A DNA stretch of 64,000 nucleotides from an uncultured Gammaproteobacteria bacterium (GCA_947259885.1 CAMYNW010000029.1:31510-95509); one strand, 5' to 3'. Positions 26,487-36,381 are shown, counted from the first letter of the stretch. The notes: generated by a model not told the origin, from the sequence alone. Translations and numbers: made by a program.

Positions 26487-28318
26487 TAGGGATAGCATTG
26501 CTTGACCGCTAACGTATTGCCCTTTCTGATTTTTACGAACTTATCCCAAAAAGCAGTATCAATTTTTTTAAGCGAGTCAGAAGTGTCAGCTTTCCGATAA
26601 CGGTTCAGATGCCGGGGGCCGCCGTTGTATGCGGCATAGGTAGCACGAGCGAGATTATCCAGCCCACCTTTATGCTTGTGCTCACCCTTTCTGATTGCGT
26701 AACGTACCAAATACCGGTGCAAAATCTCGCCGCCGGCAGCGGTATTGTATTCGATGCTGTTTCCAAGCGAATCTGAATCGTAAAAGCCACGCCAGACGAT
26801 CGGCATGATCTGCATCATACCAAGCGCACCAGCGCTTGAAGTCACTGGTCGCAGCCTTCCTCTGCGAAGCTCGTATTGACGCCAACAGGTTTCCTGCCAC
26901 GCAGTAGTGAATATCAAGTGATGAAAGAGTTGATGATATTTGCGCTGCAGGGGATTGACCAACAGAGTGCCGTAACTGGTATTTTTTAGCAGTTCCTTAA
27001 CGTGAAAAAGGTAGGGGTCAATGTTGTCCCGGTTTGGAACTGTTTTATCGAGGTCTAATATGTCTTGATTGGTTTCTATGCTCGCCAGCACCGCAGGTGA
27101 TATCAAGTTAAGCCAATTGATCAACGAATCATTTTGAAGGGGTATTCCCTGTGCCGGTGGTAATTCCAGTGCGGGACCGAATTCAAAAATCTGACGAAGT
27201 TCAGAGTCCGCTTTTTGGTCTATATTTAGCGGATCAACAGATGGATCGTCTATCAATAGACGCGCAAGTCGACGCAGTCCGTCAACGGTAATATCCCACC
27301 CGGTTACCGGCCCGAGCCTGTCAAGCGTTTCGAGAGCGTCTACCGCAGCGATAAAACTGAGAAAATGCAGAGACTCGCGCCCTTGAACTTCAGTTGAAAT
27401 CGTTCTAAAAACAGGTGCAAGCTGCTGCCACACGTGGATAAAGCTTTCGCGTATCGAGTCTGCGTTCGATGAGTCTCGACCGGTGAGAACATCGACAAGC
27501 AGATATCGAGTATCGATTAAGGTTTCAAGCAAAAGATTTACCTGGTCTTTAGTCAGGGTATTACGTCCCGCTATCTTTATAATAAAACCAAGAAAGGCAT
27601 CCCATCTCTCCCAGGTTGCCTCAAATTGCTCCAGTTCAATTTTCGAGAGCTGTTTCTGGGGTAGTGGTTTGACTTCCCGTCGCACTGTGTCAATATCAAA
27701 ATTGACCATGGCTGATATCTGCTGTGGTTCTACAAATAAGCTCTCTATATGGAAGCTGTTCACCACTTTTTCTGTGCTGTCCAATACGCCGTTGGCGAAA
27801 AATAGTGGAAGCAGTTCTCTAACTTCATCTATTGCCGCAACCAGATCGATCGATAATTTGTCGAGCGGGGTATGGACATTCTCTTTCGCCAGCTGCCAGA
27901 TTGTGTTACTCACCAGGGCGCGATTTCCTTGACTGTCCAATAGCTCGGTATCTACGGTTGAAAACGAAATTAATCCTCTTGGATCAATGACATCAGCACG
28001 TTGTAAAGCTTTTACCTTTCCTTGCCAGTCGATCAGTCCAATACAGCGTTCACCGATTACCCAGCCTGTCAGTGCTTTGACATCTGCAAAAACATAAGGT
28101 TTGCTGTCTTCGATAACTACCACCGGATTTGAGAGTACAAGATCATTGCACCCTGACTCATCACCCCATACCGATAACGCTTCACTGCCCTCAAATACTG
28201 TTTCTTTGAGTAATCTTGTTAGATACTTCGTGCTGAAACCCATAGGGAACTCAAGGGTGGTCGCAAATGTATTGCAACTCAAGCAGAACAAGACCAAGAT
28301 TAGTGCGAGGGTTTTCAT
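26483..28318 (-). CDS. Exported lytic transglycosylase (SLT domain) with long N-terminal region
   Basis: A 611-residue protein. Residues 1-20 form a signal peptide. About 450 residues of unrecognised, mostly helical sequence follow. The C-terminal 150 residues are an SLT-type lysozyme fold: TAWQETCWRQYE with the catalytic Glu, SSAGALGMMQIMPIVW, NTAAGGEILHRYLVRYA, and ATYAAYNGGPRHLNRYR. It would cleave peptidoglycan between MurNAc and GlcNAc in the periplasm. The start at 28318 gives the signal peptide. The large helical part may fix partners or control access; this is inference. Confidence 0.82.
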   Translation of the reverse strand: MKTLALILVLFCLSCNTFATTLEFPMGFSTKYLTRLLKETVFEGSEALSVWGDESGCNDLVLSNPVVVIEDSKPYVFADVKALTGWVIGERCIGLIDWQGKVKALQRADVIDPRGLISFSTVDTELLDSQGNRALVSNTIWQLAKENVHTPLDKLSIDLVAAIDEVRELLPLFFANGVLDSTEKVVNSFHIESLFVEPQQISAMVNFDIDTVRREVKPLPQKQLSKIELEQFEATWERWDAFLGFIIKIAGRNTLTKDQVNLLLETLIDTRYLLVDVLTGRDSSNADSIRESFIHVWQQLAPVFRTISTEVQGRESLHFLSFIAAVDALETLDRLGPVTGWDITVDGLRRLARLLIDDPSVDPLNIDQKADSELRQIFEFGPALELPPAQGIPLQNDSLINWLNLISPAVLASIETNQDILDLDKTVPNRDNIDPYLFHVKELLKNTSYGTLLVNPLQRKYHQLFHHLIFTTAWQETCWRQYELRRGRLRPVTSSAGALGMMQIMPIVWRGFYDSDSLGNSIEYNTAAGGEILHRYLVRYAIRKGEHKHKGGLDNLARATYAAYNGGPRHLNRYRKADTSDSLKKIDTAFWDKFVKIRKGNTLAVKQCYPY

Positions 28319-28446
28319 GAACTTTACGGGCGTTAAAAAAAAGCCGTTGTCTGCACAGGACATCGCATTGATATATTGTAACAATATTGACACATCATTC
28401 AGGATTTACGCGGGAACTTTAAACAATTAATTGCTTCAGAAACAGC

Positions 28447-30315
28447 ATGAGTTATTTGACTGATATGTTGAAGGGATGCGTTCTCAGCTTACTGTTTGCG
28501 CTCGCAATGCCGGTTCAGTCAGCCGAATTAAAGAACGCGCTTTTAGATCATCCCGCTCCTTACCTGGCGCTTCATGGAAATGATCCGGTTGCCTGGCAGC
28601 AGTATGACAGTGAAGCCGTCGAGCACGCACGCCAGGAGGACAAATTATTATTTGTCTCGGTGGGGTACTTTGCCTGCCACTGGTGCCATGTCATGCAGCA
28701 GGAGAGCTATCAGGACACTGAGGTCGCCGAGATGTTGAATCAAAGTTTTGTCTCTATAAAAGTCGATCGTGAACTTGAACCCGCGCTGGACAGCCGCCTA
28801 ATGGAATTCGCACACGCAACGCTCGGTCGAGGCGGCTGGCCGCTTAACGTATTTCTAACTCCCGAAGGACATCCAATATTTGCCCTCCTTTATGTACCTA
28901 AGGAGCAGTTTCTGGAAGTGCTGAGCAGGTTGCAGCAGGTTTGGCAGACCGATCCAGATAAAATACGCTCATTGGTAGCGCTTGAATCCAGTAGCGGATT
29001 TGCCGAAACCGGGAGCAACATCGATATTCAAGCAATGCAGCTGATTATTGATGCAGCACCGGTAAAGCTGCTCGAAGGCGCTGACAAATTTCAGGGAGGA
29101 TTTGGTAATCAGGCGAAATTTCCCGCAGTGATTCAACTTGAATTTCTGTTAGATCAGTATGAACGATCGGGTGATTCTGAGCTGCGAGATTTTCTTGAAC
29201 AAACCCTGGATGCAATGGCCTCTCAGGGCATGCATGACCATATTAGCGGTGGTTTTTTCAGATATACCGTGGACCCAGGGTGGGAGATACCTCATTTCGA
29301 AAAGATGCTGTACGACAACGCGGCACTTGCAGCAATTTATATTCGCGCCGCGAAGGTCTTAGACCATCAGGACTATCACCAGATAGCCAGACGGACCCTC
29401 GATTTTATGCAGGACTATATGTGGTTGGATCAGGCTTTTGTTTCGTCATTTTCCGCAGTAGATGATCAAAGCATTGAAGGTGGGTACTATTTATGGAAGC
29501 GGGAGCAACTGCAAAAGATCCTGACTGAGCAAGAATTTCAATTGGTGGCAGATCTATGGGGTCTGGACCGCCCTCCAGAATTAGATGCCGGTAACCAGCC
29601 AAGATGGCAGGTGTCGGTTACTGAGCATGCCAGGAAATCAAGCCAATCGGCTTCCGAACTTCTAGAAGTGCTCGATTCGGCTCGTGGAAAAATGCTGCGG
29701 GCCCGGAAGTTGCGCAGCCTTCCAGTGGACGACAAATTAGTGGCAGGCTGGAACGGTCTTGCACTCACTGCATTCACCCTGGGTGCGATCGAGTATGACG
29801 TTGAAAGGTACAGAGAAACGGCCTCTTCTTTAGGGCGCTTTCTCAGGACAAAGATGTGGAACGGCGAGCGCATGACGCGTGCATTGGCCAAGGGACAGCC
29901 CCATGGCACCGCATCTCTGGAAGACTTCGCTTTTGTTGCTAAGGGCTTATGGGATTGGGCCCAGATAAGCGGTGATCAAGCAGATCAACGCACCGCGGAA
30001 GCCATCGCGCGTAAAGGCTGGCAGGTGTTCTATCAAAATAACGCCTGGTACCTTGAAGACAACAGTCTCCTGGCGCCACCTGCAGGAAGTGAGTTAGTGG
30101 AAGATGGTCCGACGCCCTCTCCTTCGGGAGTATTAATCGGTGTTAGCTTTGACATTGCTTCGCGGGCCAAAGACAAAGAATGGCTCGAAGCCATTCACGC
30201 CGCACTAAATAGAGGGCAGCGTCAGATGAGCGGCGCTCCTTATTGGTTCGTCAGTCAGATGCGGGCTCTGCAGACAGCCTTGGATGCCCAGACTACCATG
30301 TCCATCCTAGAGTGA
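28447..30315 (+). CDS. DUF255 thioredoxin-domain protein (YyaL/SPATA20-like), exported
   Basis: A 622-residue protein. A probable signal peptide (residues 1-26) precedes the DUF255 thioredoxin-like domain: NPV-type block (NDPVAWQQY), FVSVGYFACHWCHVMQQESY with CxxC and RGGWPLNVFLTPEG. The rest resembles an alpha/alpha toroid of glycosidase type (GGFFRYTVDPGWEIPHFEKMLYDNA; NGLALTAF). The role of this widespread family is unknown. Compared with typical 650-700-residue members it is slightly short. It overlaps the convergent bpt gene by nine bases. Confidence 0.82.
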   Translation: MSYLTDMLKGCVLSLLFALAMPVQSAELKNALLDHPAPYLALHGNDPVAWQQYDSEAVEHARQEDKLLFVSVGYFACHWCHVMQQESYQDTEVAEMLNQSFVSIKVDRELEPALDSRLMEFAHATLGRGGWPLNVFLTPEGHPIFALLYVPKEQFLEVLSRLQQVWQTDPDKIRSLVALESSSGFAETGSNIDIQAMQLIIDAAPVKLLEGADKFQGGFGNQAKFPAVIQLEFLLDQYERSGDSELRDFLEQTLDAMASQGMHDHISGGFFRYTVDPGWEIPHFEKMLYDNAALAAIYIRAAKVLDHQDYHQIARRTLDFMQDYMWLDQAFVSSFSAVDDQSIEGGYYLWKREQLQKILTEQEFQLVADLWGLDRPPELDAGNQPRWQVSVTEHARKSSQSASELLEVLDSARGKMLRARKLRSLPVDDKLVAGWNGLALTAFTLGAIEYDVERYRETASSLGRFLRTKMWNGERMTRALAKGQPHGTASLEDFAFVAKGLWDWAQISGDQADQRTAEAIARKGWQVFYQNNAWYLEDNSLLAPPAGSELVEDGPTPSPSGVLIGVSFDIASRAKDKEWLEAIHAALNRGQRQMSGAPYWFVSQMRALQTALDAQTTMSILE

Positions 30316-31020
30316 GAGCAGTCGCCACTCCTTTTTAACGAAGCCGAAGATCGGCCTGAATTGGGTCTTGTACGACATTTTTTTACACCCTTCAATCCAA
30401 TAACCCAGATAGAGCCAGTCCAGCTGCATGTTGCGAACATAGTCGAGCTGCTTGAGAATGGCGTAAGTACCGAGGCTGCGCTTCGGCATCATAGGGTCAA
30501 AAAAAGTGTAAACCGCGGACATGCCGTCTTCGGGCAGGTCGCAGACGGATAAGCCCACGAGTTTGCCTTCCAGACGATATTCGATAAACGCAGTATCTAC
30601 CGAAGACTCCACCATAAATTCTCTGTATCGATCTGGATCAGAATGATCCATGATGTCGCCGGTATGGCGCCAGCGCTGGTAATCACAATAAAGGTCAAAG
30701 TGCTCCTGCTGAAAGGTGGCGGGTACGAGTGTAGTGGTGATGTCTTTGTTTCTTTTGTAGGTGCGTTTCTGGGAACGGCTGGCGCGGAACTCTGCTGCCG
30801 GAATCCGGACTGATACACAGGCATTACAATTGCGACAATGTGGACGATAAATTGTGTCGCCACTGCGCCGGAATCCGGCTTTAATCAAGATGCTGAATAA
30901 CGAATTGTCGACTTCGTAATTGGGATCCAACAGAACCGTTGACGCGGTCTCTGGCTCGATATAAGGGCAGGGATGCGGTGCTGATAAATACAGCTTGGGT
31001 GGATCAGACTGGATGCTCAT
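30307..31020 (-). CDS. bpt: Aspartate/glutamate leucyltransferase
   Basis: A 237-residue tRNA-protein transferase. The N-terminal ATE domain has CPYIEPETASTVLLDP and RRSGDTIYRPHCRNCNACVSVRIP with the conserved Cys pairs, and the C-terminal domain has LGTYAILKQLDYVRNMQLDWLYLGYWIEGCKKMSYKTQFRP. It adds leucine from Leu-tRNA to proteins with N-terminal Asp or Glu, making them ClpAP/ClpS substrates. It follows aat on the same strand with a 10-base gap, the usual pair of N-end-rule enzymes. Confidence 0.95.
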   Translation of the reverse strand: MSIQSDPPKLYLSAPHPCPYIEPETASTVLLDPNYEVDNSLFSILIKAGFRRSGDTIYRPHCRNCNACVSVRIPAAEFRASRSQKRTYKRNKDITTTLVPATFQQEHFDLYCDYQRWRHTGDIMDHSDPDRYREFMVESSVDTAFIEYRLEGKLVGLSVCDLPEDGMSAVYTFFDPMMPKRSLGTYAILKQLDYVRNMQLDWLYLGYWIEGCKKMSYKTQFRPIFGFVKKEWRLLSL

Positions 31021-31030
31021 TGAAAAACAG

Positions 31031-31735
31031 TCAGGTGTTTATACTGATTTTAGTGTCCTGGTTTGCTGGCCAATTAGATGAGACGTCGTTTTCACAAAGA
31101 CCAGATTCTAAACGTTTCATGAACTCTGTGCGAGGTATTTCAACTGCCCCCAAGCTAAGAATATGATCAGAGGAAACCTGGCAATCAACTAGAGTAAAGT
31201 GCCATGCCACCAGATTTTCGATGAGAAAAGCCAACGCAACTTTTGAAGCATCGGTTTTTGTGCTGAACATGCTTTCACCAAAAAATATCGATCCAAGGGC
31301 GACGCCATAGAGACCGCCAATCAACTCATTTTGTTGCCATATTTCTGCACTATGGGCGATACCAAGAGAGTGCAGCTTAACGTAGGCTTTCTGCATATCC
31401 TTGGTGATCCAGGTGCCGGGCTGGCCTTTCCTTACCCCTGCACAGCGGCTGACCACTTGCCCAAAAGCAGCATCGAGCGTGAATTGATATCCACGATTGC
31501 GCATGGATTTTTTTAAACTGCGTGATGGCGCGAACGTATCGGGAAAAATCACGCAGCGTGGATCTGGTGACCACCACAGAATTGGATCACCGTAGTTAAA
31601 CCATGGAAATATACCGCTCCGGTAGGCGAGAATCAGTCTCTCGGGACTCAGGTCCCCACCCATAGCAAGCAAACCATCTTCATTGGCAGCGTCCAGAGGA
31701 GGGAATGGTTCTACATTGTGTTTTTTGAAGCGCAT
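31031..31735 (-). CDS. aat: Leucyl/phenylalanyl-tRNA--protein transferase
   Basis: A 234-residue enzyme that transfers Leu or Phe from tRNA to N-terminal Arg or Lys. Motifs are FPPLDAANEDGLLAMGGDLSPERLILAYRSGIFPWF, WWSPDPRCVIFP, TWITKDMQKAYVKLHSLGIAHSAEIW, GGLYGVALGSIFFGESMFS and LVDCQVSSDHILSLGAVEIPR. It is the first gene of the aat-bpt operon, divergent from tsaD with 43 bases between starts. Confidence 0.95.
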   Translation of the reverse strand: MRFKKHNVEPFPPLDAANEDGLLAMGGDLSPERLILAYRSGIFPWFNYGDPILWWSPDPRCVIFPDTFAPSRSLKKSMRNRGYQFTLDAAFGQVVSRCAGVRKGQPGTWITKDMQKAYVKLHSLGIAHSAEIWQQNELIGGLYGVALGSIFFGESMFSTKTDASKVALAFLIENLVAWHFTLVDCQVSSDHILSLGAVEIPRTEFMKRLESGLCENDVSSNWPANQDTKISINT

Positions 31736-31778
31736 AACGTAAAAATACCTTTATCAAGTCTTAATGTAAAATCGCGCG

Positions 31779-32798
31779 ATGCGAATTCTAGGTATAGAAA
31801 CTTCCTGTGATGATACTGGCGCGGCAATCTATGACACTGAGGCTGGGCTGATATTACATCGCCTTGCTTCTCAGGTGGACCTGCATAGGCAGTATGGGGG
31901 CGTGGTACCAGAACTCGCGGCGAGAGACCACATTCGTACGCTACTTCCTTTGATAGACAGTCTCCTCACAGATCCCGCAAATCAAAACTCAAAAATCGAC
32001 GCAGTAGCTTGGACCGCTGGTCCTGGACTCTCGGGAGCGTTGCTGGTTGGTGCATCGGTGGGTTGTGGCTTATCCGAAGCCTGGGCAGTGCCTGGTATCG
32101 GCGTTCATCATATGGAAGGACACCTACTGGCACCGATGCTTGAAGCGCAACCGCCGCAACTACCTTTTGTCGCATTACTGGTTTCAGGCGGACACTCGAT
32201 GCTTGTGGATGTAGAGCGGATTGGAAACTACCGGGTACTCGGCCAGTCTTTGGATGACGCCGCCGGAGAGGCATTTGATAAGACAGCAAAATTGCTTGGG
32301 CTCGGCTATCCCGGAGGTCCTGAAATCGCTCGAGCGGCACTAAACGGTGATCCTGAGCGGTTTGACTTTCCGCGGCCAATGGTAAATCGGCCGGGACTTG
32401 ATTTTAGCTTTAGCGGTCTAAAGACCTACACGCGCACCACCGCTATGCAGCATGAACTGGATCAACAGACGGTTGCGGATATCGCGCGAGCATTTGAAGA
32501 TGCGGTGGTGGATACACTCTGCATCAAGTGCATTCGTGCTCTGAAGCAAACCGGTCGTAACCGAATTGTGATCGCCGGAGGGGTTGGCGCTAACATGCGA
32601 CTGAGGGCGAAGTTGAAGAATGAGGCCGAAGCAGTGGGGGCAGTGGTTTATTATCCGAGACCTGAGTTCTGCACCGATAATGGCGCGATGATTGCTTATG
32701 CTGGTAGTGTTCGTCTCAATATGCGCGGAGCGCAGGTTGGTAAAGAACAACAGGGCTTTGAAGTGCGGCCAAGATGGAGTATTGAGGATATTCAGTAG
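31779..32798 (+). CDS. tsaD: tRNA N6-threonylcarbamoyladenosine transferase subunit TsaD
   Basis: A 339-residue ASKHA-fold protein. It has [45 protein letters not shown], the metal site [10 protein letters not shown], and VSGGHSMLV. TsaD completes t6A synthesis on ANN-decoding tRNAs with TsaB and TsaE. Standard length. It is convergent with plsY, an arrangement near folB often kept in Gammaproteobacteria. Confidence 0.96.
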   Translation: MRILGIETSCDDTGAAIYDTEAGLILHRLASQVDLHRQYGGVVPELAARDHIRTLLPLIDSLLTDPANQNSKIDAVAWTAGPGLSGALLVGASVGCGLSEAWAVPGIGVHHMEGHLLAPMLEAQPPQLPFVALLVSGGHSMLVDVERIGNYRVLGQSLDDAAGEAFDKTAKLLGLGYPGGPEIARAALNGDPERFDFPRPMVNRPGLDFSFSGLKTYTRTTAMQHELDQQTVADIARAFEDAVVDTLCIKCIRALKQTGRNRIVIAGGVGANMRLRAKLKNEAEAVGAVVYYPRPEFCTDNGAMIAYAGSVRLNMRGAQVGKEQQGFEVRPRWSIEDIQ

Positions 32799-32877
32799 TG
32801 GGAAAATTGACGAGGCTATTGACCACAATAAACACCGCAATATTAGAGCAGATTTTTAGCTATACGTTAACTAGAGA

Positions 32878-33471
32878 TCAGTCCCGAGACAACTTTATCT
32901 TGCTCTCTTCTCCTCGAATAAGTCGTGCTATATTTTCACGATGTCGCCAGAATAGAAAAGCGGCAATCACGCATGCCATAATAAAAAAAGGGAAACCTGG
33001 AACAAGCAACAATACCAATAGCGGGGCTGAAATCGTAGCAACTAAAGCGGCCAAGGAGGAATACCTGGAGATAAACGCTGTCGTCAGCCAGATGCCGATC
33101 AATACCAAAGTAATGACACCACTTATACCAATAAACACGCCAGCGGCGGTGGCAACGCCCTTACCTCCTTTGAATCCAAAGAACAACGGGTAGAGATGCC
33201 CCAAAAAAGCTGAAATACCAACCAGCGCTATAGTCAAACTGCTCGCTGTCAGCATTTTGGCAATTAATACAGGTAGCAGGCCTTTTAGCACATCGCCAAA
33301 TAGTGTAATTACAGCAGCCTTCTTTCCACCCAGTCTGAGTACATTGGTCGCGCCTGGATTATTTGATCCGCTGGTACGCGGATCAGGCAAGCCCATTAAC
33401 TTACTGACTATAATAGCGCTTGAAACCGAACCTACCAGGTAGGCGCAGAGCGGTAACAATAAATTTAGCAT
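32878..33471 (-). CDS. plsY: Acyl-phosphate:glycerol-3-phosphate acyltransferase PlsY
   Basis: A 197-residue inner-membrane protein with five predicted helices. The three PlsY motifs are visible: GSVSSAIIVSKLMGLPDPRTSGSNNPGATNVLRLGGKKA, then HLYPLFFGFKGGKGVATAAGV, and the last cytoplasmic loop. It makes lysophosphatidic acid from acyl-phosphate. PlsX is not in the window. It is divergent from folB, with 57 bases between starts. Confidence 0.95.
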   Translation of the reverse strand: MLNLLLPLCAYLVGSVSSAIIVSKLMGLPDPRTSGSNNPGATNVLRLGGKKAAVITLFGDVLKGLLPVLIAKMLTASSLTIALVGISAFLGHLYPLFFGFKGGKGVATAAGVFIGISGVITLVLIGIWLTTAFISRYSSLAALVATISAPLLVLLLVPGFPFFIMACVIAAFLFWRHRENIARLIRGEESKIKLSRD

Positions 33472-33528
33472 TCACTCACTAGACTTTAGTATTTCACCAG
33501 ATTTCTCCACCCTTAAATTCAGCATATC

Positions 33529-33882
33529 ATGGATATCATTTACCTTCACGGCCTCAAAGTAGATTGCGTTATTGGCGTTTGGGATTGGGAGCGCAAAATT
33601 AAACAAACTATAACCATTGATCTCGATATGGGCTTTGATATTCGCGAGGCTGCTGCGAGTGACGCGCTGGAAGATACACTTAGTTATAAAGATGTATCAA
33701 AACGTGTAGAAGCATTCGTTAAAAATTCAGGCTTCCAGTTGGTTGAAAAGCTGGCTGAGGAAATTGCCGGAATTCTGCTTAACGAATTTGAAATCAAGTG
33801 GTGTAGGGTAAAGATCAATAAGTTTGGCGCCGTACGCGGCGCTGGAGATGTAGGAGTATTGATCGAGCGCGGTACGCAATAA
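33529..33882 (+). CDS. folB: Dihydroneopterin aldolase
   Basis: A 117-residue enzyme of the folate pathway converting dihydroneopterin to hydroxymethyl-dihydropterin and glycolaldehyde. Typical features are DIIYLHGLKVDCVIGVWDWERKIKQTITIDL, DTLSYKDVSKRVEAFV with the active Tyr, and FQLVEKLAEEIAGIL with Glu/Lys. Its TAA overlaps the ATG of folK by one base, so the two are coupled. Confidence 0.94.
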   Translation: MDIIYLHGLKVDCVIGVWDWERKIKQTITIDLDMGFDIREAAASDALEDTLSYKDVSKRVEAFVKNSGFQLVEKLAEEIAGILLNEFEIKWCRVKINKFGAVRGAGDVGVLIERGTQ

Positions 33883-34382
33883 TGACCCATGTAGTGCTTA
33901 GCCTGGGCAGCAACATCGATCGCGAGAAGAATACTCGGTTTGCGATTGATCAGATACGAAAAAGATATGGAGAACTCGATATCTCTCCTGTATATGAAAC
34001 CTCCTCTGTGGGCTTTGTCGGTCCAGCGTTTTTCAATTTGATTGTCGGCATTCATACTGACGAGTCGTTAAACGAAATTATCGAGGCATTAAAGCGGATC
34101 GAAAATCAGGCCGGTCGAACTCGAGGACCCAAAACATTCGATAGCAGAGTTCTGGATATCGACGTGGTTTTATACGGTAGTCAGAATTTCCGTGATCAAG
34201 GTATCAACGTGCCTCGGGACGAAATTGAAAAATATGCCTATGTCCTTAAGCCGCTAGCGGATATATATTCGAACCTGATTCACCCCGCGACTAACAGTAC
34301 TTTCGGCCAGATGTGGGAGAAATTCGAAATAAAAGATCAAACCCTGTTTATCGCAGAATTTCCGATAGAAGAGGAAAAATAG
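33882..34382 (+). CDS. folK: 2-amino-4-hydroxy-6-hydroxymethyldihydropteridine pyrophosphokinase
   Basis: A 166-residue pyrophosphokinase acting after FolB. It has VVLSLGSNIDREKN at the start, VYETSSVGFVGPAFFNLIVGI, and the Mg-binding GPKTFDSRVLDIDVVLYG, in which DIDVVLY is diagnostic, followed by VPRDEIEKYAYVLKPLADI. Length is normal. Translationally coupled with folB. Confidence 0.95.
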   Translation: MTHVVLSLGSNIDREKNTRFAIDQIRKRYGELDISPVYETSSVGFVGPAFFNLIVGIHTDESLNEIIEALKRIENQAGRTRGPKTFDSRVLDIDVVLYGSQNFRDQGINVPRDEIEKYAYVLKPLADIYSNLIHPATNSTFGQMWEKFEIKDQTLFIAEFPIEEEK

Positions 34383-34431
34383 ACTATCCGCAATCCCCGA
34401 TCTGTCTATACAAATACCTCTTTCTCAGCTC

Positions 34432-34460
34432 CGTCATACTGACGAAAGTTCGTGGCACGA
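34432..34460. repeat. Pair of short hairpins between folK and yceI
   Basis: CGTCATACTGACG (34432-34444, 5-bp arms) and TCGTGGCACGA (34450-34460, 5-bp arms) lie close together between convergent genes. They look like a dispersed palindromic element or a weak terminator. Only one copy is recognisable in the window. Confidence 0.4.
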
Positions 34461-34535
34461 GATCCGGGAACTTAAAAATTGGCCACTTACCTCGATCAAT
34501 AGTCCGGGTTCTCTGTGAGGTGCAGAAAGTTTGGT

Positions 34536-35120
34536 TTATTTCCGAACTCCCTCAATTGAAAAGTAAATGTTTGCGTTGCGGGAAGCGGGTCCGAGGTTGT
34601 AGTCTATGCCAAAATCCGCCATTGTGATTGTGCTGGTGCCCTCAAAGCCGGCTCGGTAGCCGCCCCAGGGATCTTTGCCTTCTCCAATCCTCGTCAGTTC
34701 GATGGAAACCGGACGGGTTACACCGCGCAAGGTGAGGTCGCCGCTCAGAATACCGTTACCGCCGCCTGATTCTTCGTAGCCGGTGCTGATGAATTTTGCG
34801 GTAGGGTGCTTCTTAACGTCCAGAAAATCACGCCCTCGAATATGCACATTGCGCTCGGCATGGCGTGTATCCACTGTAGTGGTATCAATTTCAACTTCTA
34901 CGCTAGATGCTGATGGATCATCCGGATCGTAGCGAAAAGATCCCTCAAAATCAGGAAAGTCGCCCAGCACATAACTATAGCCAAGATGAGAAACTTTGAA
35001 TTGGATAAAGGCGTGTTTGCCACTCGTGTCGATTTCGTACTCGGTGGCGTGCGCCAACGGCAGCAATAGCGAAAATGCCAGCACAGTACCGGCCATTTTT
35101 GTTATTTGCTTGAAGTGCAT
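34536..35120 (-). CDS. YceI family protein (periplasmic lipocalin-like)
   Basis: A 194-residue protein. A signal peptide is followed at about residue 24 by ATEYEIDTSGKHAFIQFKVSHLG, the YceI opening. Later blocks are GSFRYDPDDPSASSVEVEIDTTTVDT, RDFLDVKKHPTAKFIST and GDLTLRGVTRPVSIELT. YceI proteins bind isoprenoids in a lipocalin-like barrel; bound quinone has been seen in relatives. The start at 35120 has AGGAGC upstream. The upstream cytochrome b561 gene on the same strand is its usual partner. Confidence 0.92.
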   Translation of the reverse strand: MHFKQITKMAGTVLAFSLLLPLAHATEYEIDTSGKHAFIQFKVSHLGYSYVLGDFPDFEGSFRYDPDDPSASSVEVEIDTTTVDTRHAERNVHIRGRDFLDVKKHPTAKFISTGYEESGGGNGILSGDLTLRGVTRPVSIELTRIGEGKDPWGGYRAGFEGTSTITMADFGIDYNLGPASRNANIYFSIEGVRK

Positions 35121-35151
35121 TATAAAGCTCCTAGGGGTTGTCAATTATTGT

Positions 35152-35709
35152 TCATTTTTTAGGTCTTGGGCCCAGACCAAGCATTCGTCTTAGAGTTTCG
35201 TCATGATCGATGAGATGATGTTTAAGCGCGCCCAAGGTGTGAAGCGATGCCAGTGCGATCACTGTCCACGCTAGCCAGTAGTGCCAGAATAAACTGAGAT
35301 CCTCCTGACTGTCTCGAAGGACCAGGGCGGGCAGTTCAAACCAGTTAAAAACCTTAAGCGGATTTCCCTCCGCTGTACTCAAAAGGAAGCCAAACACTAT
35401 TACGCCGATCACAATCGTTAACATCAGGGTCTGGACCACAAAAGATGCCCTTTGTTCCCATTGCCCAACGCCAGCGCCAGGCGCCGGTTTGATATTCCAA
35501 GCTGACCAGAAAAATCTAACCACAATCAATACTGCCAGGAGCATCCCTACACTCTCGTGATAGTGAGGCAGGGTGTTGTAGAGAGGGTGAAAGTATTCAA
35601 GGCCAGTCATGTAAAGCCCGACGCCAAATTCCGCGATAACGATCAGGGCAATTGACCAGTGGAGGAGTATTGCCACCTTTCCAAACCGGGAATCAGTGTT
35701 TCTGAGCAT
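35152..35709 (-). CDS. Cytochrome b561 family protein
   Basis: A 185-residue membrane protein with four helices and the heme-ligand histidines in ILLHWSIAL, TLPHYHESVGMLLAVL, WHYWLAWTV and ASLHTLGALKHHLI. It shuttles electrons from quinol or superoxide in the inner membrane. The start at 35709 (MLRNTDSRFG) fits the family; an in-frame start at 35763 exists. It is followed 31 bases later by yceI, a common pair. Confidence 0.88.
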   Translation of the reverse strand: MLRNTDSRFGKVAILLHWSIALIVIAEFGVGLYMTGLEYFHPLYNTLPHYHESVGMLLAVLIVVRFFWSAWNIKPAPGAGVGQWEQRASFVVQTLMLTIVIGVIVFGFLLSTAEGNPLKVFNWFELPALVLRDSQEDLSLFWHYWLAWTVIALASLHTLGALKHHLIDHDETLRRMLGLGPRPKK

Positions 35710-35874
35710 AAACTTGCGCTGGACAGCGGTCTTTTCGCCGCAATCGACAGCTGAGCCTGTCATTTCGATGAATTGATTGTAGTTGATCCTGGGACGGGGC
35801 TGCGAACAATAAGTTCATTCCATTTTCAGCTGTTACGAACCGGAAAAAAACTACCCATTTCGCCCGGTTTCTGG

Positions 35875-35880
35875 TATAAA
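35875..35880 (+). promoter_or_regulatory. Extended -10 promoter candidate of rpmB
   Basis: TGGTATAAA places a TGn extension directly before TATAAA, 45 bases ahead of the rpmB start. The -35 position has no good match, which is tolerated in extended -10 promoters. Confidence 0.4.
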
Positions 35881-35925
35881 TCGCGCCCCCGAAAGGCAAA
35901 AGTAAAGATTTCAAGGTAACTGGCA

Positions 35926-36162
35926 ATGGCTAGAGTATGTCAAGTGACCGGGAAGCAAACCGTAACTGGAAATAACGTTTCCCACGCGAACAATAGAACT
36001 CGTCGTAAGTTCCTGCCAAACCTGCATCACAGAAGGTTTTGGGTGGAGAGCGAAAATCGGTGGGTCAAACTAAGAGTGTCCAGCGCTGGACTGCGAGTGA
36101 TCGACAAAAAAGGCATCGATGTGGTGCTGTCTGATCTGCGCGCCCGCGGTGAAAAGGTCTGA
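35926..36162 (+). CDS. rpmB: 50S ribosomal protein L28
   Basis: A 78-residue ribosomal protein: [29 protein letters not shown] followed by [23 protein letters not shown]. This is the zinc-less form usual in Gammaproteobacteria. rpmG follows 40 bases downstream, and a terminator closes the operon at about 36416. Confidence 0.97.
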   Translation: MARVCQVTGKQTVTGNNVSHANNRTRRKFLPNLHHRRFWVESENRWVKLRVSSAGLRVIDKKGIDVVLSDLRARGEKV

Positions 36163-36202
36163 TCGCGAGTAACTTGAGCTAAGAAATCAGGAGACAATTC
36201 CC

Positions 36203-36358
36203 ATGCGAGACAAAATCCGCTTGAATTCAAGCGCTGGCACCGGTCACTTCTACACTACGACCAAGAACAAACGAACCATGACTGAAAAAATGGAGATCAA
36301 GAAATACGATCCCGTGGTCCGAAAGCATGTGATTTATAAGGAAGGCAAAATTAAATAG
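36203..36358 (+). CDS. rpmG: 50S ribosomal protein L33
   Basis: A 51-residue protein: [20 protein letters not shown], then [28 protein letters not shown]. This is the zinc-free type of L33, without CxxC pairs. CAGGAGA lies 9 bases upstream. It is the second gene of the rpmB-rpmG operon. Confidence 0.96.
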   Translation: MRDKIRLNSSAGTGHFYTTTKNKRTMTEKMEIKKYDPVVRKHVIYKEGKIK

Positions 36359-36381
36359 TTCCTCCAAAAAGATAAATAAAA

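Noticed and set aside
32798..33193. 131-residue plus-strand frame after tsaD
   Set aside because: It is the reverse of plsY, which has all family motifs; the frame has no domain and no ribosome binding site.
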